The position numbers and the translations under genes are program-made. This document shows positions 14,471-22,600 of a stretch of 24,507 bases of DNA, in pieces (position 1 is the first letter of the stretch; each line of letters begins with the position of its first letter). This stretch comes from JAHFJU01 sp964354865 (lineage in GTDB: Bacteria; Patescibacteriota; Gracilibacteria; UBA1369; UM-FILTER-53-11). The DNA lies in assembly GCA_964354865.1 (NCBI GenBank), contig CAYHBN010000014.1, forward strand, positions 1-24,507, read 5' to 3'. The notes beneath the pieces were generated by a model, which did not search any database, had not been told where the DNA came from, and saw only the letters and a list, made by a program, of their open reading frames with translations.

Positions 14471-16546
14471 ATGACTTCAAACGCCTTAAAATCCACACCT
14501 GAACGAAGCAATTTAGAAACCCGCGCACAACGCCGAGCGCCTCGATTACCGACAATTTCAACCGTCGCTCGCCGCGCTGCCTTAGTAGGTGCGCTATTAA
14601 CAAGTGCCTGCGGTAGGGGCGGAATCGATGCATTACACGTCGTAGCAGATGGCCAAAAACGCGATGCCGAGACAGATGTATTACAAAAAGATGCACGTGT
14701 CGATGACAAAACCGATGCCCAAATTGATGCGATGTTGGCCGATGCCAGAAACGCTGATGCCGGCGCAGACGGTGGAGACCAGGGTACAGCGCTCGCTGAC
14801 GCTCGCGCGGACTCTCAATTACCACTAGACAGCGCAATCCCTGGCGACGGACTCGTGCAACCAATAGACGGCCCCGTTTTAGCCGACGGCCCAATTTCTC
14901 CCGATGCGCTTATCTCACCAGACCAAAATGTAAACCCGGCAGACGCAGTAATTCCTGCCGATGCCCCCGTTGCCGGTGACGTGGCAGTAAATCCAGCAGA
15001 TGCGAATATTCTACCTGACCTACCGATTAACCCATTGCACGATGCCGCTCTTGACGCAGGCCTAGACAGTGCAATGCTCGATGCCGCCGTCAATACTGAA
15101 GACCAGGGAGTAGTTGCTCCTGATGCCGCAATCGACGCGGTAGTAGATGCTCACGTAGTCGACGCCTTTGTTCCATTTGAACAATGTTCAGTCGGCTTCG
15201 GCCCCTGCCGCGCAACCGGATTACGTGATCAAAACGGCACATGTTTAGCAGTACCAGGCGCGCCAGGAGTAGAAACATGCAACAATGTCGACGATGACTG
15301 TAACGGCCAGGTTGACGATACTATCGTTCCACGAAACTGCGCAACTGCATGTGGCAATGGCATATTTGTATGTGAAGCTGGTGGCCGAGAACGATGTACA
15401 GCGAGAGTTCCGGCGGTAGAAGTTTGTAACGGCTTAGACGATAACTGTGACGTAGCAAAACAAGTTGATGAACTATTAAACTGCAACGACGGCCAACCAT
15501 GCCAAAATGGCGTTGGCGAATGCCGACGTGCAGATGTCATTGCCGGTGGCGTTTGTGCAGCAGTCCCCGGAGCCCCAACCCCAGATGTCTGTGATGGCTT
15601 AGACCAAAACTGCGATGGTGTCGTCGACAATGGCGAGACGCGCCTTGCCAACGGACAAGTATTGACTGGCTCAAGTGCAGACTGTTCAAATGCTTGTGGC
15701 GCAGGTATTCGTTTGTGCCGCGCAGGACCCGATGGAGTTATAGGATTAGGCGCATGCAACGCTCCACAGCCAAGCCCAGAAATTATCGACGGCATAGACA
15801 ACGACTGTGATGGCCAAGTCGACGAAGGCTTTGGCATTGGCAGCGTCTGTGCAGTTGGCGTTGGAACGTGTGCAATTAACGGACACATTGAACGAAACCT
15901 TTTAGTCCCTGGCGAAACATACTGTGAAACCGATGGACTTGTTCCACAAGAACCAACCGAAGAAATTTGTGACGGATTGGACAACAGCTGCGACGGAGTC
16001 GTTGACGAATCATTCCCCGAATCAGCAGATGCGTGTTCAAGAGGAGTCGGCGCATGCGAAAACACCGGCCTCACTATTTGTGTAAACGGCGCGCTTGATT
16101 GCAATGTGGTAGCCGGCGCACCGCAGCCAGAGGTCTGCAATCAACTAGATGATGACTGCGATGGGGTGGTTGATAATGATCTCATTTGTTTTCAGCCTGG
16201 CGATCCATGTTCGGTCGGACAAGGCATTTGCCAAGTTCCAGGAATCACCAATGCAGATGGAAGCTGCAACTTAGAGGGAAGAGTAGCACTCGAACAAAAA
16301 GCTGAAATTTGTAATGGCGTTGACGACAACTGTGACGGTCAAACTGACGAAAATGAATCATGTGCTGCAGGAAAACTTTGCAGCAACGGGCTTGGAGAAT
16401 GCAAACGCACTTCGACATTAAGAGCTGCTGCAAATGGCGAACTTTTACTATGCGATGCTGTTGCTGGAGCACCTCGTCAAGAGACATGTGGTAATGACCG
16501 TGACGAAGATTGTAACGGAGAAGCAAACGAAAACTGCCCACGCTAA
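14471..16546 (+). CDS. Secreted Asp-rich protein with eight MopE-type metal-binding repeats
   Basis: 691 residues in three parts. Residues 1-47 resemble an export signal (basic region, RRAALVGALLTSAC); C47 could be a lipidation site, but the residue at -3 is Thr, so the lipobox is poor. Residues 60-236 form an Asp/Ala/Pro-rich linker full of DA and DG pairs, probably extended and acidic. Residues 238-691 carry eight copies of a cysteine-rich unit of about 60 residues. Its core reads like CNGLDDNCDGVVDE, the putative metal-binding motif (PF11617) named after MopE, a copper-binding surface protein of Methylococcus. Copy 4 lacks the first Cys and copies 1, 2 and 8 have variant cores. Such proteins are common in Myxococcota and relatives, so transfer is possible. 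The metal is unknown; calcium is as plausible as copper. Confidence 0.85.
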   Translation: MTSNALKSTPERSNLETRAQRRAPRLPTISTVARRAALVGALLTSACGRGGIDALHVVADGQKRDAETDVLQKDARVDDKTDAQIDAMLADARNADAGADGGDQGTALADARADSQLPLDSAIPGDGLVQPIDGPVLADGPISPDALISPDQNVNPADAVIPADAPVAGDVAVNPADANILPDLPINPLHDAALDAGLDSAMLDAAVNTEDQGVVAPDAAIDAVVDAHVVDAFVPFEQCSVGFGPCRATGLRDQNGTCLAVPGAPGVETCNNVDDDCNGQVDDTIVPRNCATACGNGIFVCEAGGRERCTARVPAVEVCNGLDDNCDVAKQVDELLNCNDGQPCQNGVGECRRADVIAGGVCAAVPGAPTPDVCDGLDQNCDGVVDNGETRLANGQVLTGSSADCSNACGAGIRLCRAGPDGVIGLGACNAPQPSPEIIDGIDNDCDGQVDEGFGIGSVCAVGVGTCAINGHIERNLLVPGETYCETDGLVPQEPTEEICDGLDNSCDGVVDESFPESADACSRGVGACENTGLTICVNGALDCNVVAGAPQPEVCNQLDDDCDGVVDNDLICFQPGDPCSVGQGICQVPGITNADGSCNLEGRVALEQKAEICNGVDDNCDGQTDENESCAAGKLCSNGLGECKRTSTLRAAANGELLLCDAVAGAPRQETCGNDRDEDCNGEANENCPR

Positions 16547-16566
16547 AAAACGTATCGAAAAAAAAT

Positions 16567-17604
16567 CTACCTCGTCATCATCCGAGCACCAATGCTCGCA
16601 GCCTCAATACGTGGCAAATATAAATCGAGCTGACACTTGCCACTCTTAAAACGTGTGACAATGTTGTACTGTCGAGCTGTTAAATACAGATTCGCTTCGC
16701 TTTCAGAAATATCTTGCGCATCTGAGCAATACTTTTGTACCTGTGCGATTGCATTCTTTTTTGTGAGGATTTTTTTGCCAATAGTTTTTAAAAGTAGTCT
16801 ATAAAAATCAATTCTTTTAATGCGTGCATTTACCGAGCGACTACTCGAAACGTATCCCATTTTTACCGCGTGATCTTTACAACTATGAATGCCTAAATAG
16901 TCATTGCTTCCACACCCAAGAGGCGAAAAACTGTTGGCGACCTGAATTGCATATCCGTAGGTAAGAATATGATTGGGATAATATTTTTTTGTCACTTCGA
17001 TAGGGAATACTGTTTTGTGATCTATAAGATAATCGGTCAAGGCAAGCACATCGGCGCGCTGCTTTGTGGTAAGTGAAACGAGGTCAGAAAAATACTCTAT
17101 GGTCGTAACAGGAGTAATAACGACAGGGGTTTCGGTTGCTACGGCCGTTGAGGTAACCGGTGTACTCACGACAGGCGCGGGCTCAACATAAGGCGGCTGC
17201 GGCTCAGATCGTGGCGCGCTAGAACCACCACTCGCAACGGGGCACGGAGTAGTTGTTGGAGTAATGGTTACCGTCTGACTCGCAGCCACAACGACACGAG
17301 AAAGAGATGCGGTACATGTAGTCGTCTGCTCTGGCGAAGAAGTAATTTGATAAAATGCGGGAGAGGTAATAGTAAACTCGTCTCCTACCCCCGTTACCAC
17401 GTTAATCGTCGATGTGTTAATGGTAACGCTCGAAGCAGTAGAACCCGCCGAAATAACTAAATTCAAACTACCAAATTCAATCGTTGTATCACCTGTGTAT
17501 GTAATATCTGAGGCAAAGGCAATCGAAGTAAAAAACAAACTTGCGAAGACAGAAAGCAATGAAGCAACACAGGCATTTTTTGCGAGCCTAAACGATAAAC
17601 TCAT
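16567..17604 (-). CDS. Exported protein with SLH-like cysteine-containing C-terminal domain
   Basis: The start is set at the ATG at 17604 (345 residues); a GTG two codons upstream also fits but directly touches the possible -10 box TAAATA. A signal peptide ends in TSIAFA. Next come a beta-rich domain (about 32-125), a Pro/Ser/Thr/Val linker (about 125-170), and a C-terminal region whose helices resemble divergent S-layer-homology repeats. That region has paired cysteines in LGCGSNDYLGIHSC, in QKYCSDAQDI and in KSGKCQLDL, and ends with LPRIEAASIGARMM. The same cysteine spacing occurs in the upstream neighbour. I infer an envelope protein bound to the cell wall. It is the last gene of a three-gene leftward operon and converges with the MopE-repeat gene over 20 bases. 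Confidence 0.8.
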   Translation of the reverse strand: MSLSFRLAKNACVASLLSVFASLFFTSIAFASDITYTGDTTIEFGSLNLVISAGSTASSVTINTSTINVVTGVGDEFTITSPAFYQITSSPEQTTTCTASLSRVVVAASQTVTITPTTTPCPVASGGSSAPRSEPQPPYVEPAPVVSTPVTSTAVATETPVVITPVTTIEYFSDLVSLTTKQRADVLALTDYLIDHKTVFPIEVTKKYYPNHILTYGYAIQVANSFSPLGCGSNDYLGIHSCKDHAVKMGYVSSSRSVNARIKRIDFYRLLLKTIGKKILTKKNAIAQVQKYCSDAQDISESEANLYLTARQYNIVTRFKSGKCQLDLYLPRIEAASIGARMMTR

Positions 17605-17636
17605 ATGCACTATTTACCATTTTTTAGGTAAAGAGT

Positions 17637-18986
17637 TTATTGAATGTTCTTTACAAAAAATAAATCAGCAATATTAATCGCTTCGCTGCGAGTGAGGGAT
17701 TTAAAGTATGTGCATGAGAAATTTCCCTCCGGTAAGAATCCTAGTTTTTGGCCGTTAATAAATGAATTGTATGCTTTACTGATTTTTGACTGTGACGCTC
17801 CCGTACACACTAAATCTGCCGGAGCGCTATATGTAACGAGCGTAGTCCCCTGCTTCGCAAAGTAGTTGAGCAACATTTCGACAAAATCATACTTCGACAT
17901 TTTTTTCGAAACACTCGTTTTAATAATGCCGTACTTTTTTGCAGCCTGCAGACATTTCTGCCCAAGCACATGCGACTTCGATGCACTGCATGCAGTGGCT
18001 GGGAACGACATAACAATTTGCGATGCGAAGGTAGAATACAGGGCTGATCGTAGTTGTGATTGCGAAAGATTGCCTTTAAATGCTTCTGCACTCTTCATTC
18101 GATCGAGTATTCGAGCTTGAGCAGATTCTTCAGTGCTAACAACTGGCTCTTCAGAAGCTATTGGCGCTGCAGGAGCAACAATCAGCGACTCTGTGTATGA
18201 GACCGAAACCATATCGCTCAAATTGCCATTTGAATCTCGTGACTGCAGCTCATATACGACACTATCCCCTACCTTACTATCGCTGTCGGTAAATGCTTGA
18301 TCCGTCGCATATGCTTCAAAATTCTGCACAGAACTAAGTCCATTTCTATTTAGTTTTTTTATAATCATTATTCTATCAAGGTCGTAGTCGGCAGAATCAA
18401 TCCAAGTCAGTTTAACGCCAGTAGAAACTTTCACTACCGCAAGTTTTTTTACAGGATATGGAGCAGTGGCATCATTTCTAATTTCGCTCGAAATTGAAAT
18501 CGTTCTAAAATTATCAACATCGCCTACATGATCGCCATTCAAGTCGAGAGCGAGCCTACGTTTGTCATTTGCAGTGCGATACGTGCGCATGCTCAATCCA
18601 GAGACAGAAACATCCATTCCCTTTACGAAATCGCCTAATACGGGCAAATAAACCTCTTTAAGGCTATCTGAATAGACGGGGGTAACCACAGCAGCAATTT
18701 TCCCTTGAGTGACGGCAGTACCGGAAAGTAAAAGCTGTGTTTTTGCAGGCTCCCATAATGAATACAATGTCTCGGGAATGATAATACGAATACCATGTGC
18801 CGCGGTAATGCTGCCACCGTCAGTATCGATAATCAAAATCGGGCCAACCTCTTTACCAAAATCGTTGCGTACAAACGTATAGTCATAGGTATGATCGAAA
18901 TAGACGGTGCCAAGATCTGCAAATGCGGTGGACGTAAAAGAGATTGTAGCCACTGCTGCAATTAAAAGTGTTCGGATAGTTTTCAT
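17637..18986 (-). CDS. Exported protein with FN3 domain and SLH-like C-terminal domain
   Basis: 449 residues. A signal peptide ends in STAFA (cleavage after about residue 23). Residues 24-170 are a beta-rich domain with a calcium-loop-like DLNGDHVGDVDNF (148-160). Residues 176-265 read like a fibronectin type III module (VKLTWIDSADYDLDRIMIIK, then VVYELQSRDSNGNLSD). A Pro/Ala/Glu linker leads to a C-terminal SLH-like domain (about 292-449) with cysteines in ATACSASKSHVLGQKC, LVCTGAS and NFSCTYF, closing with SLTRSEAINIADLFF. It starts 3 bases after the stop of the TPR gene, so the two are coupled. A role at the cell wall or in anchoring the surface layer is inferred, not shown. Confidence 0.82.
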   Translation of the reverse strand: MKTIRTLLIAAVATISFTSTAFADLGTVYFDHTYDYTFVRNDFGKEVGPILIIDTDGGSITAAHGIRIIIPETLYSLWEPAKTQLLLSGTAVTQGKIAAVVTPVYSDSLKEVYLPVLGDFVKGMDVSVSGLSMRTYRTANDKRRLALDLNGDHVGDVDNFRTISISSEIRNDATAPYPVKKLAVVKVSTGVKLTWIDSADYDLDRIMIIKKLNRNGLSSVQNFEAYATDQAFTDSDSKVGDSVVYELQSRDSNGNLSDMVSVSYTESLIVAPAAPIASEEPVVSTEESAQARILDRMKSAEAFKGNLSQSQLRSALYSTFASQIVMSFPATACSASKSHVLGQKCLQAAKKYGIIKTSVSKKMSKYDFVEMLLNYFAKQGTTLVTYSAPADLVCTGASQSKISKAYNSFINGQKLGFLPEGNFSCTYFKSLTRSEAINIADLFFVKNIQ

Positions 18987-18989
18987 ATA

Positions 18990-19565
18990 CTATTTTTTGT
19001 TATCCCGAAGCCATTGTTCAAACTCGGCATCAGGAGTATTAAATTTTTTCAAGAACGCATTGTATGCAACATCGGCACCGTTCACATTCTTTTGAATGCG
19101 CATCACGCGAGCTGCATCCATAAAGTACTGCGGCTGATTATAAATCGTCTCATCAGCAAGTCGTTCATAAATATCAACCGCTTTGTCGTATTTACCCATC
19201 TGTTCATAAATCCGAGCCAAATTATGTTCAGCCACGGTATACATTTTAAATTTCTTCAAGCATTCCTTAAGAACTGCTTCAGCCTGTGATAAATGCCCTA
19301 AATAAGCTAGATATCGAGCTTTTTCAATATACAAATCAGAGTTAGGTAAGCCATTTTCATCTCTAAAAGCAGGGTCAGCGAGCTTTGCAGTGTAATCAGC
19401 GAGCTTTGCCTCATAATCTGTACGTTGCTCATCTGTTATATCAACGGCAATTTCGACGGGATTTTGATTCTGGTAGACCGTATATGTTCCATAAGCGAGG
19501 GCACCAACAGCTACTAAAAGAGAAATAACAATGATGGCAATTTTTGACGAAGATGTAGTTTTCAT
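18990..19565 (-). CDS. Membrane-anchored TPR-repeat protein
   Basis: 191 residues. A single N-terminal membrane segment (about 8-30, KIAIIVISLLVAVGALAYGTY) is followed by an acidic-helical stretch with a short internal repeat (YEAKLADYTAKLADPA), and then tetratricopeptide helices (about 75-165). Two clear TPR-like units read LAYLGHLSQAEAVLKECLK and LARIYEQMGKYDKAVDIYERL. TPR modules bind other proteins; here a partner in assembly or export of the two secreted proteins encoded downstream is a reasonable guess. First gene of the operon; a TATAAT box ends 7 bases before the ATG. Confidence 0.85.
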   Translation of the reverse strand: MKTTSSSKIAIIVISLLVAVGALAYGTYTVYQNQNPVEIAVDITDEQRTDYEAKLADYTAKLADPAFRDENGLPNSDLYIEKARYLAYLGHLSQAEAVLKECLKKFKMYTVAEHNLARIYEQMGKYDKAVDIYERLADETIYNQPQYFMDAARVMRIQKNVNGADVAYNAFLKKFNTPDAEFEQWLRDNKK

Positions 19566-19572
19566 TACTTTG

Positions 19573-19578
19573 ATTATA
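19573..19578 (-). promoter_or_regulatory. -10 box of the TPR/SLH-like operon, leaderless type
   Basis: TATAAT on the minus strand, ending 7 bases before the ATG at 19565. No good -35 box is visible; the terminator of the S-layer gene occupies that place. Confidence 0.5.
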
Positions 19579-19592
19579 CAAAATTTTGGTAT

Positions 19593-19637
19593 AAAAAAAA
19601 GCCCCCCATCCCGATTTCTCGGGAGGGAGGCTTTTTT
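19593..19637 (-). terminator. Rho-independent terminator of the S-layer-like gene, likely bidirectional
   Basis: A long GC-rich hairpin with a 4-base loop (19615-19618): on the minus strand GCCTCCCTCCCGA pairs with TCGGGATGGGGGGC (with G-T pairs and a small asymmetry), followed by eight T. An A-run on the other side would serve the opposite strand. It lies 44 bases after the S-layer-like gene's stop and separates it from the TPR operon. Confidence 0.9.
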
Positions 19638-19680
19638 GAGTCATTACAGTAATGAAACGTAACTACCAATTAAATGGTAA

Positions 19681-22600
19681 TTAGAAGCTCAAGCTGAGTG
19701 ACTGAGTTGAAAGGTTATCGACATTCAAACCGTTAGTCCAAGCACTTGTAGAAGTGGTATGAACTGTACCGTTTGCCTCACCATTATCAGACCAAACGAA
19801 GTTCATGTTTGAAGTTCGTAGTTCTGTATTAGCAGTTCCAGCAGGGCCAGCAACTACAGTAAGTTTGAAGTCAGTACCAATTGCGTCTCCAGCGTATGCA
19901 GCACATGTACCATCAACATCAAAGTAAATTGTTGTTGTAGCAGTGAAACATACTGGGTAGGTAATTGCACCATCTGCAAGGATACCATCAGCCGTAGATG
20001 CGAATGCAGGCTCTGTAGCTGCGTCGTAATCTGCTCCGCCATCAAGGTCGAAGTAGAATGTATCAGCATCTGTAGAAGAGTCCTGATCACCATCTAAGCG
20101 GAGTGCACCAGCAAGGTAGATGTTATCAGCAAGAGTTGATGTCAAGTCGACAACAGTGCCAGAAGCAACAGCATAATCATATGTCATTGAGTAGTCACCA
20201 TCACCATTTACATCGATGTATACCTGATCATCAGCAGTTGCCGCTAAAGCACCGGCATCAAATCTCCAAACAACCGAATTACCTTGTTGTGAAGAAGTTC
20301 CTTCGAACTCATCAACACCACCAGTAGCAGCCATCTGAACAGTGTCATCAGCGATATTAATCGAAAGATTATTACCAGTTGATGCACCACCAACAGTTGC
20401 TTCTAGGTAGTAAGACTGAGTTGCACCAGCAGCGATTGTTTCTTCACGTGTTGAAGTGTCATCAAATGTGACAGTCAAAACTTCAGAAAGTGCGCCGTTA
20501 GTTGAACCAGTGATATCAGTTACGCCTTCAGCATCTGTACCGTATTTAGTATAGATAGTGTAGCGAGATGACTCGATAGCACTGCCACCCTGGTAAAGTT
20601 TGAACTGGCTCATCGTATCAGCAGTATCAACGCTTGCGTTCAATGTGAATGCTAAACGTTTGAGTGAAACAGTACCGCCATTAGCAGTAACGTTTACACC
20701 GTAAACTTTAACAGTTCCATTAGTAAGTGAGCTTGGTAATCCAGTAGTTGCCTTAGCAACAATTGGAGCAGCCTTGCGAACTACCATAGAATTGATATTA
20801 GCCTGGTTTGTAGGAGTGATATCGGTGTCAGTTGTACCTGAACCTTGACCAACTGCCTCGTATGTATAACCAGCAACAGTAGAGATACCAAGTCGAACAA
20901 CATCGCCAGTAGCAGCGCCAGCAGCAATAGTGTTCAAGTCAACCAAGATTTCAACATTAGCTGTTGCATTCTTGCCAACCAAGATATCTAGACCAGTAAA
21001 GTTAACAACACCTGAACTCATTGTTCCAGATTTTACTTCTGTAGCACCAACGCTATTTGTATAGCGAAGTTTTACTGAAGTAATAGAACGAGATGCAGTT
21101 GTTGCAGCAGTATCGGTAAATGGATCACCAGAAACAGATGATTCTGGTAACTGTATATTAAGTTTTGTAACTTTAAATGACTCGTTTGTTGCAGAGAATT
21201 GTTCTCGAGCAACTACGTTGTCAGATGTACCAGCAACCAAAATAGCTGCATTAGGTGAGCTCAATTCAGTAACAGCCAATGAACCGCTTGTTTCAATAGT
21301 CTTTGTGACTGTTGGAGCAGCCAAAAGGTTCAAGTCTGAACCAGAAGCAGTAACTGAGTTACCATCAGCATCCTGAACCGTAAGGTCAGTATCTGCATCG
21401 ATAACAGCAGCAAGATAGCTTGTTGATCCGATTGTATTTGCAAGGTTAACTCGAACTACCCATTTCTGAGTCTCAGATTTAGCAATAGTCTGAGTAAGGT
21501 TATTGAACTGTGCGCGGTAATAGCCACCTGAAGCACCAATGGTGCCTACAAGAGTCAAACCAACATCACCAGTACCAATACGTGTGTATGTGTTGCCAAC
21601 TACTGAGTAAAGACCAACGGTCGTTACCAAAGTATTAGCAGCAGTATCACCATAACCAGCATTGTCAAATGTAGCACCAAGAGCTGTAACATCAGCCATC
21701 AATCGAACATTTACGCGAGTTACCTTTATTGATCCACCGTCGCCACCTTGGACAGAGAAACCAGCAAGATTAACAGCCTGTTCACCCTTAACGTGAGTCT
21801 CAGAAACTGGAGTTGAAGCAAGGCTCAAAGTGAGGCTTGAAGCAACAACAGTCATAGGTTTACCAAACAAGTTACCGCCAACAATGTCAGCAGAAACAAG
21901 TGATTGATTAGCCTCGTTATCACGAATGAAGTCTGTCTGAGTAAAGTCAAATCCACCGCGGAAAGCGTTTCCTGCTACAAAAGATGTATCAAGATCAGCT
22001 TGCAATGAGAAGTGACGTGTCTGCCCAGCAGAGATATCGAAATCATCTGAGAATGCCATTGCGTAGTTAGAATTAGTAACTGACGCAATTGTTCCGTGAG
22101 TATCGGTATCTACGAGCTTAAGATTCTTGAGCAATGTGATTGAAGTTGCATCAAATACTTCGTCATAGTCATCAGCATCAACCAAAACAACAGCCGCTGA
22201 AGGAGTTGTATCTGGGTAGATAACAGTACCAGTAACACCTGCTCCAAGCATAGTGCTAGCAGCTACTGCTGTAACTTTTACGTAGTAATTTGAACCAGAT
22301 ACATCTTCAACACGAAGGACGTCGTTTACTGCAATGTTGGCATCGTGTGCTTCTGTAGTGAATGAAACAGCACCAGCTGTAGAAATAGTACCACCACCAG
22401 CAGAAACACCAGATGAGCTTCCAGTACCAGCCTGAAGAGCAGGTGATGCCCATGCAGTCTGTTCCATCATCAAGAAGAAATCACGAACAGTCAATGAACG
22501 GTCAGCAGTTACAGAGAAGTTGAAAAACTCCTTGTTTGTTGAGTTCTTTGAAAGGTTTGTTGCCAAAGGACCATTATCTGCAAAAGTGAGTTTACCACCT

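Noticed and set aside
14590..14615. Lipobox in the MopE-repeat protein
   Set aside because: The residue at -3 is Thr and the hydrophobic core is short; noted as possible but not called as a lipoprotein.
15229..16140. 303-residue open frame on the minus strand
   Set aside because: It is the shadow of the Asp/Cys-rich repeats of the MopE-type gene, has low-complexity Ser/Pro content and no sensible domain.
17613..17632. TTTACC/GGTAAA inverted repeat before the last gene of the operon, as the same operator as in the toxin-antitoxin promoter
   Set aside because: The arms are alike but spacing and context differ, and six-base AT-rich repeats arise easily by chance.
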